From contig JBANSL010000004.1 of NCBI GenBank assembly GCA_037127255.1, positions 3,658,001 to 3,722,000 of the forward strand: a DNA stretch of 64,000 nt. Direction: 5' to 3'. Below, one piece after another: positions 1-11,938 of this stretch. The DNA comes from Persicaria tinctoria (lineage: Eukaryota > Streptophyta > Magnoliopsida > Caryophyllales > Polygonaceae). The position numbers and the translations under genes are program-made. How positions within the stretch are numbered: the stretch's first letter is position 1; each line of letters starts with the position of its first letter. The notes under the pieces are model-generated. The model saw nothing but the letters and a program-made list of their open reading frames with translations. It did not search any database and was not told the origin of the DNA.

Positions 1-2125
1 TGATCTCTTCGAACGTGCTTTTAGTAACTCTTCCATTGATAATGGGACAACCTAAATACTTCTCTATTGAATTTTCATTAGGGATATCGAGGCAGGTGCG
101 TAGTTCGAGGATCCTATGGTTTGGGACACCTTTCGTAGCTTGGAAACTAGACTTATGGTAGTTGACCTTTTTGCCCGACACTTTGTAGTATGAATCAACA
201 ATCGCCTTCACCATGCGCCCTGCATCCAAACTAACTTTTGAGAAAATTATGATATCATCGGCAAAGGAAAGGAACGGAATCCGAGGGCCGTTATGTCCAA
301 TCGGGAACCCAATCTGTGTTTTGTCTAGGCTAGCTTCAGCAGCCAGTTTCCGGGCCAGAATCTTTGCCCCTAAAATAAAGAGGAAAGGAGATAGCGGATC
401 CCCTTGGCGAAGACCCCGAGATGGATAAATCAGATCCGTAGGGCCATTGTTGACTAATACCGAGAAAGAAACTGACGAAATACATTCCATTATCCAGGAG
501 ATGAAAGTGTCGGGAAAACCAAACCTTTGAAGCACCTTTTGAATAAAGTTCCAGTCGACTCTATCGTATGCTTTTTCCATATCCAGTTTTATTGATAGCC
601 ATACTTCCCGGCCCCTCCGATTTTTGTAGGAGTGGAAGATTTCATGTGCTATCAGAACGTTATCTTGAATAGCCCTGTCTAATACAAAGGCACCCTGAAG
701 AGGATGAATAAGTTTACCAATGACCTTTTTCATTCTGCCAGTTAAGATTTTGGAGATAATTTTGTAGACATTGGAACATAAACTGATAGGGCGGTAGTGA
801 CTGGTGGTCGTGGGGTCGTCTCTTTTAGGGAGGAGGGAGATAAATGTATGGTTTATCTGTTTAAGCCCCTTTGACTGCACAGGTTACAGATTTACCTATG
901 ATATCCCAATATTTTTTATAGAATTCAGCAGTGAAGCCATCCGGACCCGGGGATTTATTCCTCCCTAAGTTAAACACCGCGGATTTAATTTCCGTGTTGG
1001 ATGGGAGTTTTGTAAGGAAGCCGTTTTCCTCCGACGAGATGGAAGGTTGAATTAGGTCTAGCAACTCGCCGAGGAGCCTGTCGTCTATTGGTTCTTTCTT
1101 GAATCTCTTTTCGAAATCCTTTTTGATCTCATTCCTAACATTCTCTTCGTCCACAACAACCGTTCCAGAGGAAGAGACGATGTTGCGAATCTGTTTCCTA
1201 TGCCTACGGCCTGTCGCCACTCGGTGAAAATATGCAGTGTTGGAATCCGATAGTTTGAGGTGTTTAGTTTTAGCTCTTTGGCTCCAAAACGATTTTTGAA
1301 ATATTAAGAGCTTCTTTTTCTTGGTGATCAGGCACTTTTCCTTGCTTTGATTAGTTTGAGAAACTATCCCGGTACCCGAGGATTGAATATGTAGCAGCTC
1401 CGACTCCACCTCTTTTAATTGCCGGAAAATGTTCCCAAAACTCGTTTTATTCCATTCTTTTGCCTTTTTTTCAAAAAATTTTGTTTGAACATTAATTGGA
1501 ACATGGCAGAGCCAGGGCAAGTAGCCCTCCAGGATTGTTTAACTACGTTATGGAAATCTTTCCAAAGTAACCATGCATTTTCGAATTTAAAAGGTGGGGC
1601 TTTGAAACTAGGATTAACTTCAAAAGAGATGGAAATTGGACAATGGTTTGTGGTGGAGAAGTCGCCATTGTATGTGATTAGGTTAGGAAAAGCTTCGATG
1701 ACCGGTTGTTGTACAAGCACCCGGTCAAGCTTTTCACAAATGTTAAAATTCTCCTCCGGGTTTTTCCTCCACGTGTAAGGGTTGCCATGGGTGGGAAGGT
1801 CTAGTAGTGAGCATTCGTTTTTGAACGAGATAAGTCGAGAAAACCTGGATGTCCGAAGGGAGGCACCGCCAAGCTTATCAGCACTGCAGATGATCTCATT
1901 AAGATCTCATAGAACAATGCACGGGATAGTTGCGTCGTTGATAATCGTTTTTAATAGTTCCCAAAATGGAACTTTCTCACTTGGTGTGGGCGGTGCATAG
2001 ACAAATAGGGCTAAGATTGGAAAATCAGCAAGCAGGCTATCCAATCTTAGACCGATAATACGCGGAAAGTGGACAACAATGGAGATATTGAAATCTAGTA
2101 GCTGGTGAGATTTCCACAAGACTCC
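1..2125 (-). mobile_element. L1-type LINE remnant (endonuclease and reverse transcriptase), 5'-truncated and frameshifted
   Basis: Read on the minus strand, this is the ORF2 of a plant L1-type non-LTR retrotransposon. Around 2119-1415 lie pieces of the endonuclease C-terminus and the linker to the reverse transcriptase. The frame at 1520-861 carries the plant LINE signature NKSPGPDGFTAEFYKKYW just before the RT core. A one-base frameshift near 861 moves the reading into another frame, which continues to the window edge with an FADDIIIF catalytic box (about 235-262) and a GDPLSPFLF-type motif (about 370-400). The element continues beyond base 1. Several frame changes between 1415 and 2119 show it is dead. 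The 5' end at about 2125 is a truncation, as is common after target-primed reverse transcription. Clade assignment is from family knowledge. Confidence 0.88.
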
Positions 2126-2422
2126 TATGTATCAAAAACTGATGCACTACATAACTTGTTCACTACTACAAAAATAGCAACAAAAATAAATAAATAAAAA
2201 GTAATCACTAGTATTAAAAAGAAGAAGTAATCGCTAGTATATATAAAAGATAAAACATAATAAAACTAAATAAATATATGAAATAAGAGAAAAAAAAATA
2301 TAATAAATAATTGGTCAGTAAGTAAATTGTTGTACTCTAATATATTAATATATTTTTTAAAAAATGTGTTTTTGCCCCTAATATATTAATATATTTTTGC
2401 CCCTAATATATTAATATACTTT
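2126..2422. other. AT-rich spacer with a short tandem repeat
   Basis: No gene is visible. At about 2335-2425 a unit containing CCCCTAATATATTAATATA is repeated two to three times next to the 5' end of the following RTE element. Confidence 0.6.
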
Positions 2423-3556
2423 AGTTATGGATACACTGTCTGCTCCTCTCCAAGAGAATGTCCCATGGTGCATGCTGTTTGCCGACGATATTGTTCTAGT
2501 GGGCGTCTCTAGTTCGGGGTTGGCTCGCAGACTAGAAGATTGGAGAGAAGTGTTAGAGTCTAAGGGTTTCAGAATGAGTAGGACCAAGACAGAGTATGTG
2601 CAGTTCAACTTTGGAGAGGCCAGAGTTTTTGAGACGTCAGTTCGATTGGGGGAGGATCTTGTCCCAAGGAAAGAGCATTTTAAGTACCTTGGCTCGTATG
2701 TTCAAAGCGGTGGGGGTATCGACAAGGATATCGAGCATAGAGTCTAGGCGGGGTGGTTGAGATGGAGGAGAGCATCTGGGGTTCTTTGTGACAGGAAAGT
2801 CCCGGCTAAGCTGAAAGGGAAATTCTATAAGGTGGTTGTCAGACCGACCTTACTGTATGGCGCGGAGTGTTGGCCTAGTACTAAAGATCTAGAACAGAAG
2901 TTGGCAGTGGATGAGATGAGAATGCTGAGATGGATGAGTGGGCACACGAGGCTGGACAGAATCAGAAATGTAGACATTAGGAGCAAGGTTGGAATTGTGA
3001 GCATCGTTGACAAACTACGGGAGTCCAGATTGTGTTGGTTTGGGCACGTTCGTAGGAGGCAAATTTCGGCGCATGTTCGAAGGTGTGAGAGCTTGGAGCT
3101 TGAAGGTGTGAGAGCTTGGAGCTTGAAGTTGTGTGCAGAGGGAAAGGAAGACCGAAGAAGAGCTGGATTGAGGTTATTCGACAGGATCTCAATGCGCTGA
3201 ACCTTTCGGAGGATATGACTTCGGATAGGGACCACTGTTGGAGATGCATTCGGGCTTCGGATGTTTAAAATCCCAAGGATGGGGGTTGGGACATTTCATT
3301 TTTGCTTCTTTTCTACCTTCCTTTCTGCTCTCTATCTGCTTTCTGTCAATTTTCTAGCTATCTGCTTCATATATCTATCTGTTGTCTATTGCCTAATCTC
3401 CTACTAGGTGCCCTGGGGCATTGTGTTTCCTATGCTTTATTGTTCTGGATCTCCCGGAAACACTCCCTCGACTAGTTCGGGGAAAGAGTGCGTACATCCC
3501 GATCCCTCAGACCCTACTTTATCGCGGGATACACTGAGTTGTTGTTGTTGTTGTTG
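2423..3556 (+). mobile_element. RTE-clade LINE, 5'-truncated, with (TTG)n tail
   Basis: Translation starts inside the RT domain and reads PWCMLFADDIVLVG, the catalytic box typical of plant RTE elements, followed by the usual thumb and C-terminal region (GAECWPSTKDLEQKL, MLRWMSGHTRLDRIRN, LCWFGHVRRR). An in-frame TAG at about 2745-2747 and frameshifts after about 3100 inactivate it. The 3' UTR encodes the frequently conserved GKECVHPDPSDPTLSRD stretch and ends in a (TTG)n run at about 3537-3556, the simple-repeat tail characteristic of RTE elements. Two further 3' ends of the same family lie at 54011-54425 and about 61157-61330 on the opposite strand. Confidence 0.88.
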
Positions 3557-4399
3557 TATCCTTGTGCATAAATATAATTTAAATATATTCAAGTTTAAAC
3601 TTTAAATTTTAAGCAAAACATATTAAAATATACTATATATAATGTAATTCTAATGGAAATATGTGATGGGTGGTGATTTGTTAACAAAAACTTTTTAATG
3701 AGTGATTTTCTGTAATTTTGTATTGAATGTGTAGTTAAGTGTAAAAACCTATATTGGTTTTCTGTAAATTTCCCAATTAATTTTGTGGTGGAGTTTGTGT
3801 AGGTGATCTCATTCCCCTGTTTACCTAAATGATGATGTACGGCGATTTGAATTTCTTCATACATTTTGCACCACAAGATCATCTATACCTCGATCTCAAC
3901 CTCGCCTTTTGGTGCAGATGATGAGACCAAAACGGAGCACTTGCTTGCACTGGATGGAGCCAACGAGAGGCTGCACTTGTTCGAAGCCGACCTGTTCGTA
4001 GAGGTAGAAGGCTCATTCGATTCCGCCATTGATGGATGTGAAGGCGTTTTCCACACTGCTCTTCTCCTTGTCATTTTGATTGCAAAGATCCACAGGTTTT
4101 ATTTATTTGTTAAATTCCTTACAAATTAAGCATCTAGAGAGTAAAACTGTGATTATTTTTTCAGGCTGAATTAATTGATCCCGCCGTGAAAGGAACGATT
4201 AATGTGTTAACTTCGTGTGGCAAATCGTCGTCTGTGAAGCGAGTAGTTTTAACCTCTTCAATGGCTGCCATGTTGTACAGTTCTAGACCACGAACTCCGG
4301 ATACTGTTGTAGACGAAACTTGGTTTTCTGACCCTCAGTACTGCAGAGAAAATAAGGTGACTTGATCTTACCAAACTAGGCTTGTTATTCTAGCCAAAA

Positions 4400-5040
4400 G
4401 AGCCAAGGATTGCCTGCCTATTCATATTTAGCTCGACTTGTTTAATAAATGAACGAGCTCGAACTGAGTTTTTTTTTTAGTATTGCTCTTGATATAATAA
4501 CTTAAAAGCTATTCGAGCTTGAATAGAACCAGATGATCTTTTGTTATAACGAGAACGATAATAGCGAAGAAAGACACAGAGATTTACGTGGTTCAGCAAC
4601 GGTGTGTTGCCTACGTCCACGGGCAGAGAACCAGATTTCTTATTAGAGGAAGCGAAAAACAGATTAGGTTACAGGGGACGGCGTTCCATGAGTATATGAA
4701 GAGACTCATGGAACCCTAAACAGACAATGGACTGAAAGCCCAAAATAGACAGACGATAGGCCCGTTTACAATAAACATCGCATACCGTAAAGGCGGGGTG
4801 GCGCTGCCCCCCCTAGCCCCCCCGCCAGGGGCGCGTCGCCCCCTGGACCCCCGACTCGCTGACCGGTCAGCGAGACCACCGCCGGGGGGCGGAGCCCCCC
4901 GGACCCCCCGATGCGTCGCCGGTCAACAGTCGTTCAAGGCACATTAACATCTTTGAATCGAGCTTTAAAATGTGTTCAGTTAGTAAATGAACAAGCTCGA
5001 GCTGGGTTTTCCCTTACAATTATCTAAAATCAACTGACAA
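4400..5040. repeat. Dispersed GAGCTCGAA-type repeat inside the reductase intron
   Basis: Segments at about 4420-4530 and 4955-5015 are rich in AGCTCGAAC/GAGCTTGAA and TTTAATAAATGAACGAGCT motifs. The same style of sequence recurs at about 1830-2146 bases into the last kilobases of the window (61830-62146), so it is a dispersed element. The solo LTR at 4542-4949 splits this copy. Confidence 0.55.
4542..4949. mobile_element. Solo LTR (408 bp) with TSD TCTTT and a GC-rich hairpin block
   Basis: It begins TGTTATAACGAGAACGATAA and ends CACATTAACA, and is flanked by the perfect 5-bp duplication TCTTT (4537-4541 and 4950-4954). The first 150 bases and the last bases match the LTR at 49943-50178, so it belongs to that Copia family. 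Unlike that copy it holds a GC-rich block (about 4790-4925) with the 18-bp perfect palindrome TCGCTGACCGGTCAGCGA at 4856-4873 and other short inverted repeats. No internal region remains, as expected after LTR-LTR recombination. Confidence 0.85.
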
Positions 5041-5839
5041 TAGGCAGAATAACTCATCCGCTTATATATTAGGCCAACTGGTGTGGAATTCACAATGTGT
5101 CAAACTAATAAAGCTTGATTTTCTTTGCCCTGATATTATCACATTGCCGATCTTTCATGTCTATGAAGCTATGGTACATGCTTGCGAAGACGATGGCAGA
5201 AGAGGCGGCATGGAAGTTCGTTAAAGAGAAGGGTATCGACATGGTGACTATAAACCCGACAATGGTTCTAGGCCCGCTGCTGCAACCAACGCTCAATGCC
5301 ACATCTGCTGTGATTGTGAACTTGATCCATAATGGTATATATGCTTCCTTGAATTCGTCATGAGTTTCTTTTCCGTGATAATTGTCCTAATGGAACCATG
5401 TCTTCATACAGAGGCAAATGAATTTCCTAATACAAGACTATCGTGTGTTCATGTGGAAGACGTTGCCCGTGCCCACGTTCTCGCATTCGAGAATCCCTCA
5501 GCTAGCGGAAGATATGCAGTTGTCGAAAGCTGCATCCACTTCTCCGAAGTCTTGAGATTGATCCGTGAGCTTTATCCCACTCTTCAACTTCCTCACAAGT
5601 AAAGTCTATGTGTAAACCTCTTTGTTGATCTTCACTCTTCATTGGTACAGTAAATCATGCCTTGCATTGTGTACATTTTCGTGTTTCTCTATAGGTGCGT
5701 CGACAATGGTTTTCCAGACTCGGCACCAGTTTCGACAGAGAAGGCGAAAACATTGGGCATGGACTCTTACATCCCCTTGAAGGTTGGTCTTAAGGAGACC
5801 ATTGAAAGCTTGAAGGAGAGAAAATTCGTTACTATTTAG

Positions 5840-6176
5840 TAGTATTCATTGTTACTTACAGTGATGTATCAGAGCTTTGCAAATATAAATATAGAATAAG
5901 TGAAATATTTAGCATCTTGAAATACCTTTAAAAGTTAGCAACCTAAGAACAAACTAATGAGCAGTTCTTGCACTATACTTGAATCTCCTACTGCTGCAAC
6001 TGCACTTCATAGCATTAACATACAATACAAATTACAATACAATGATCAGAAGATGGAAACAGAGAGGGCGCAGGCTTTACAAGTGAAGTGGCCTTCTAAA
6101 ATTCAAATCTTCATCTACAAATGGTATTGGTTAAAAGACTAAGCTAAAACCGTTCGGCCATGGCGGTTTCCGGCCA
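5840..6176. other. Intergenic spacer between convergent reductase pseudogene and OBERON-like gene
   Basis: No gene or repeat is recognised. It should hold the 3' UTR and polyadenylation signals of both convergent transcription units; a TATAAATATAGAATAAG stretch at about 5884 is a plausible plant poly(A) region. Confidence 0.4.
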
Positions 6177-9100
6177 TCACCCATGGACCATGTTCTTCTT
6201 TGCGTCTTCCATTCTGAGCAACAACTCCTTGATATCCTCCTGCATCCTCGTCTTCATGTTCGTATACTCCTGGTGGCTTCTCTCCAGGACCTGCAGCTCC
6301 TCCAGCTTCCGCCGCCGCGTCTCCTCCACCTGGGCCAGCTGGAGTTTGGCCACTCGGGAGGTGTACTCCTCGTCGATCTTCTCACTCTTGGCGATTGCAA
6401 TGCGTTTCAGGCGCTCAGCTTCTCTTCGAGCGTTGTCGGAGTGCGACTGGAACATCTTAGCCTCTGCCTCCTTAATCTTCACAAGGCTCTCCAACTCGTC
6501 TGCCACGGGTTTGGGCTGTGTCGGTTTTTTGTTACTAACAGACGCCCCCCTTTGCATCTCACTGGAGTCCCATATGGATCTCCTATTACCAGCCGAACTC
6601 CCCTCTGTACTGGGAAGTATGGGTCCAATACTATCTGCGCGTGAGGGATCTTTAGAGGGTGCAGTTTTGAACCAAACTGTGTTTTCAGTGGATGTGGCCA
6701 TTTCACTGCTACCGTTAGCACCCACTTGACTTTTCACATGCACTTGGAGTTCTCGTCCAGAAGACGCTGAAGCATTGCCAAACTTGGAATCACAGTCTGG
6801 AAAATGAGAAATATTTACTGTCACAAACGAAGCATAATCTGGATGCCACCAAAAACCATGCTTTTGAGAAATGTGGTCAGTGTTCAGGTTAAACTACGCA
6901 ATGAGGACACTCTAACAACGCAAGCAGACAACCAAAGCTTCGAAAACACACAATCAGAACAATTTCACATGACTTTCCGTTCAAATGTTGCTTAGCATAG
7001 CTTCAGTTTATGGAAACAAAGCACACTCCAGATAGGCTTAAAGTCCTGTTCTACAGACTAGTAACATTTCCAAAATGGTTTTCCTTGAAAGGCAAACAAA
7101 ATTCTGAACTTCAGCTTTAACCACCTATTGGCTCGCTAGTATTTGGCAACAGGAATCAACATTTATTGAAGGGAAAAAATAACACAATTGGGTTCCATCC
7201 CCAGGACAGAGTTGCCCCCAAAAAAATAAAAAATAAAAAAGGCTCAGGCTGTCAGGCTCATGCTATTGCACTTCCTCTTAAACTTGCAAATTCCTAATGT
7301 ATTTCAGCTGACAACTAAGAGGCTTATGTATTCCAATAAATGCTTGAATTTGACTCTAAAATGCTTCCAACAGAAGGCACAGTTCAACTTCCTTGGTTAA
7401 ACGACCCATGAAAAATATCTTGTCCCAAAAAGCAGGCAGGTATTTGCTTAGTCTCTAAAATCTTGATTCAACGAAAAACAAGACAAATTTGTGCAGAAAG
7501 AGCGTCGCTTTACCACTGTAGCAATGTGAACACCAGCTCAAACAGTAGAAATGTAAACAATTCAAACAGTAGAAATGTAAACACCAACTCGGATGATGAG
7601 CATATGATGTAAAATTATAAAGAAACCTTGTATAAGCATCAAATAACAAACTACAGAGTACAGCTAGCAAAACATTGCAAACAAACAAATAAATATAACA
7701 CAAAATAGATTTATGGCTTTGAATGAAATGTGCACAAATATTTCAATAGTTCGAATGTATTGGGCCACATGAATTAGATAGTTTGAATGTAACCCACCAT
7801 GCTGAATGCATTAATGGAGAAAAAAATAAGTGCAAAAAAAATCATCAGGCTATTAATGCTGATTCTTCAGGCACCAATGAATTTTTTGTTTATTTTTTTG
7901 AGAACAAACCAATACTTATGTCATTTCATTTAAAACAATCGAAACAATATTATCCGGAACGTTTTGCAACGAAAAGAAAAGCGAATTACAAATAGGTCTT
8001 ATAGTAGCAAACTCGCAGGCACCAATGAATTGGACACACAAGAAGATTATAAAGCAATATCCCTAGGTACTATGATACTAATTAAAATCTGCACTTTTTC
8101 AAGAACTTCATCACTATGGCAAATGGAAAGTTACCTTTAAAAAAACGCATAATATGATTATATATGTCCTGAAGGTTGCTCCCAGCTTTCAGCCGTATAA
8201 GCAACTGACTGGCAATGCCATGCAATAGCTTTCCTCTTTGATCATTGCTGGCAGAAAAAATCCTCTTAACATACTCAAGTTCCTTGAGCATGGTGTCAGA
8301 TTTCCATTCTGCTGCACAAGTTTTAAAAACATCTGTAACAAAGCCAAACATCTCAGACGGATGATCACATGCCACACAGTAGAGCTGCATCTCAGATGTT
8401 CCCTGAGTCGAATTAACATTGTGACCATTTCTGATGTAGGATTTTTGCAGACCACAGTCAGTATGGCACCAATGGGAGCAAAAATCACAACCAACCCAAC
8501 TACATGTGTTGGATGCTGTGTCAAATTTAGAACAAACAACACACATGCACATGCTACAAAACCCACTTTTTTTTGAGCAAAACTTACAGTCGCAATCATC
8601 AACAGGCAATGCACTTCCACAGGTGGGGTTCCTGCACTTCAGGCTCAGAAAGATCTCAGCCAGATCAACTGAAGAAATTCTATCTCCACGCCAAAGGAAA
8701 TATGGCAAACCTGTCTTTATAGCCACCAACAATTCCAGCTGAACACGGTGACACTTTAAAAGAGTCTCTTGTGTTAGGTCAGATCTATTGTTCAGCAGTC
8801 CACGGAGTGAGTAGAGCTGCTGATGATGATCTTCCTTCAGTACCATTTCTTGGATTCCCTCCTTCAAACATCTGATACTGTCATCTGCCATTTCCGATAA
8901 TTTCCAAGCCACTGCTTGAACTGGTTCAGATACAACAAGCCCCACAATGCTGTTGATGAAATCGGATTCATGTGTAGAGCTAGCTGCTTGTTTCATATGC
9001 CTATGACTAGTACTTTTGACGAGTCTACTGCCACTACCTTCTCCCAATACTTGTCTATTTTCCTTCACACGGTCCATCATAGTACCTTGAGAACCAGCAC

Positions 9101-11938
9101 TCTGTGCTGGTGTAGCAGAACCAACATCATCCTGATTTCTCATATTTATCCCAGACAGCTGCCTCTGAAAACTACCTGACCTATCCAGTACAGTCACATG
9201 CCCACGCGATGGTTGGCTACTGAAAATTCCCTGGGAAGAATTTGACAGACGAAGAGACCCATCCACATTTGATGGAACCTTTTGATACTTGAGAATATCG
9301 TTAGGCAAAGAATCAGTCATGGAAAGGGCCTGCCAATCAACTCCCTGAAATAATGGACGGCTCTTGACAGATTGTTCACAGTCGTAGTCAACAGAATTGT
9401 GCGTAAGAGAGCAGCTGGGGTTATGATTGAATTGGGAACCTGTAAAAGAAATCAATATAGCTAAAGCCATCAGAAGGCAGCAAGACAATACAAGTCAACA
9501 GTAATATGTATAGAATAGCAGCTCAGATTATAAATAAATTGAGGACCTGAAAAAGAGATGGATGTTGTAAAGCCATCAGAGCCAGTAAGAAATGTGGTGG
9601 CCCGTGACTGGACACTCCTTGCACGTGGTGGCGAGTTTGGAGGCGGAGCGATGCTCTGGGAAGGAGCAGGAACAGACACATTGGGCAAGGCAAGGGACAG
9701 CTCAAGGGGTTCGAAATTCATCTTTTCATTTTCTGCTTTAGTAAGGCGACCTTTGTCTCCTTTCTCCGCTTTCACACCAGCAGTGCAAGAAAACAACTCA
9801 AAACCCCTTATGCTAGGGCCTTCTGAAGAAACATCCCTGAGAGAGATGAAGCTCCGCTCAATCAAAGAACCTTTTCCAGCAAACTCAGCCTCGTCATTTG
9901 AGCAAATAGCCACACCTTTCCCTTTGTCTTTTTCAATATGCACCCTCAATTGACGCTCACCTTGATGGTCTTCGGCAACATCTTTGGTGACTTGCGGCAT
10001 GATATCAACATATTTGGTTACCTGAGGCATGATATCGACCTCTTTGGTGACTTGAGGCATGATTTCAACATCTTTGGTTACTCGAGGCATGATTTCAACA
10101 TCTTTAGTTACCTCAGGCATGATAACAATATCTTTGGTTACTTGAGGAATGATGGCAACATCTCTGGATGCCTGGGGCACAATCATTTCATCTGCAGTAA
10201 CTTCAAGATCCGCAGGTTTCTCCACTTTCTCTTCTCCTATAGGGCATTTTATTGTATTATCAATAACTTCCTCCTTAGCCTGACAGTCAAGCTCATTGTT
10301 GACAAGGACCGAACTCCCAGGACGATCATCTCCCAAACTTTCGGAAACTTCAGGTTTATCTCCATTATTGTCACAAACTTTAAGATCTAAAGCACACCCA
10401 ACTTGACCTTCTCCTAATGGGCCTGTTACTCTAGTATTACTAACCTCCTCTTTAGCTTGATGTTCGAGATCATCATTGGCAGGGACTGAACACTCAGGAT
10501 TATCATCCCTTAAACTTTCAGAAAGTGCAGGTCTTTCTCCATTGTTGACAGAATCAATAAATTTTCTTTCTTCACTCTGACAAGCTCTATTTGCACAAGT
10601 GCTTTCAATACTAGACAGCTTCCCTTGTACAGAAGCACTTTCAGCTTCTGCAGCCTCTAGCTTTATAAGCTGCTCTTTCTCATTGGTGTCAGGTTCATCA
10701 CTAGCATGTACATCCTTATCTTTGTTGATTAATCTGGCATCACCATCTGAATCACACATACTAGACTCAATATCCTTGACAGATTCAGACTCATGCTGCT
10801 TCTTTTCTGTGTTGCCATCTACTTGAGCTTCTGCATGCGTCTGATTTTCAACTTCAACAACATGTTTCACTTCCTTCCCAGAAACAGATTGGGAATGAGA
10901 TTCCTTGAGAGAATCTGGCTGAAGCTCCCCTTCTTCAATCTCGCATGCACTACCACTCCGTCTACTCTCAGCCACTGTGCATTCACTTTTCTTGACATCT
11001 TTTAAGGGCTCTACAGAGTCCCTTGAGTCTTTCGACCAGGTTGGTGATTTTACATCCTTAGATCTGTGTGGCGACCTGAAACTCTCTCTACTGCTACTGC
11101 CACCATCAAGTCCACCACTCTTACTGGTATTGCCAGCCCTGTCACCAACAAACGCCTTTGAATCTTCATCAACCTCCCTCTTGCTTCTGCTCCCAAACCT
11201 CCGCCATGATGGAACACTGCCTTCTCTCTTCGACCAATCCCTCTCTGACCGGAACCCTTTAGAGAAATCCCCCCTCGACACACAGAAACTCTCTGAGCGG
11301 TGGATCCTGTCCCTCTCTCTGTACCTATCCCTGTCCCTATCCCTATCCCTCTCTCCTCCCACATAACCGACTCTCGGCGACACCAGTGAGGGAACAAGAC
11401 CACCCCTGTTCATCCCATCGCGATCCCTATAACGATCAAACCCCTTTCTCCTGTCAAAACCATCAGGATCATGCTCAAATCGCTTCCTCATCCCTCTTGA
11501 ACCCTCTCGGTCATCGAAATTATCAGGCAAATCATGGTCTATTCGCTTCCTTGGGCCTCGTCCGCTCTCTCTATCATCAAAACCATCCAAATCATGGTCA
11601 TTCCGTTTCCGGACACCCCTCCATGCCTCCCGATCTTCAGGCCCGTTCCCAAAATCATGTTCGGTCCTCTTCCGGAACCCCCTGGGACCCTCACGGTCAT
11701 CAAAAACATCGAAATCGTGCTCGAATCTCTTCCGCACGCCACCCCTGGACACTTCCCGGTCTCGATCATCGTCCGGAACCCCTGGCCGGCTACGGCCGTT
11801 GTCGGCCATCCTCCATCGCCTCTGATGCGACGTAGACGACGACAGGGAGCCTGCCCCAGCCGCCGACATCGGGCGATCAATCTCCTTCTCCGTGGAAGCG
11901 GAGGCCAAATCTTCCCCATACGACCTCAACCTCTTCAT
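6177..11938 (-). CDS. OBE4: OBERON4/TITANIA-like PHD-finger protein, 3 exons, 1438 aa
   Basis: Nuclear plant homeodomain-finger protein of the OBERON/TITANIA family; in Arabidopsis members act redundantly in shoot and root meristem establishment and embryo patterning and associate with chromatin. Exons on the minus strand: 11938-9547, 9439-8135 and 6796-6177, joined at CAG|GT donors and CAG acceptors that keep frame (SFS|GSQ and FFK|DCD); the sum is 4317 bp. The N-terminus MKRLRSYGEDLAS matches the family start. Residues about 65-190 repeat RKR-x-EHD-x-DDREG units, followed by an Arg/Asp-rich stretch (about 195-215). Residues about 590-660 are tandem MPQVTKDVEI-like decapeptides. The Cys/His-rich PHD (CRNPTCGS, CDCKFC, CSMCMCVVC, CDFCSHWCHTDC) lies at about 1067-1130, after the Oberon helical region. 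The C-terminal 110 residues form a charged coiled coil (EELQVLERSHQEYTNMKTR) used for dimerisation in this family. The start and intron phases are well supported; the OBE4 rather than OBE3 assignment rests on the long N-terminal half. Confidence 0.93.
9960..10170 (-). repeat. In-frame 30-bp tandem repeat in exon 1 of the OBERON-like gene
   Basis: About seven consecutive imperfect 30-bp units (read on the plus strand as ATCTTTGGTTACCTGAGGC followed by ATGAT) encode decapeptides of the form MPQVTKDVEI. The repeat number is a multiple of whole codons, so expansion or contraction leaves the frame intact. Confidence 0.85.

Larger units (their letters stand above)
3918..5839 (+). pseudogene. Cinnamoyl-CoA reductase / cinnamyl-alcohol-dehydrogenase-like NADPH reductase, incomplete pseudogene
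   Basis: Five exons of a plant short-chain reductase of the CCR/CAD-like (phenylacetaldehyde reductase-like) family can be followed with GT-AG introns: 3918-4095 ([18 protein letters not shown]), 4165-4356 ([15 protein letters not shown]), 5169-5334 ([13 protein letters not shown], holding the YxxxK-like catalytic region, here WYMLAK), 5412-5598 (LSCVHVEDVARAHVLAFE) and 5695-5839 (ending KERKFVTI, stop). The exon with the start codon and the NADPH-binding glycine motif is absent; it may be lost or lie left of the window beyond the LINEs. Exon 3918-4095 carries an extra CT at about 4059-4061 that shifts the frame just before the conserved HTASP segment. WYMLAK has Met and Ala where related enzymes usually show Pro and Ser/Gly. 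The intron at 4357-5168 is inflated by repeats. Functional members reduce cinnamoyl-CoA-type esters or aldehydes with NADPH in the cytosol; this copy is very probably dead. Confidence 0.82.

Noticed and set aside
6183..6644. Plus-strand frames opposite the last OBERON exon
   Set aside because: Antisense shadows of a well-supported coiled-coil coding exon.
9938..10390. Plus-strand 150-codon repetitive frame
   Set aside because: Shadow of the decapeptide repeat encoded on the minus strand.
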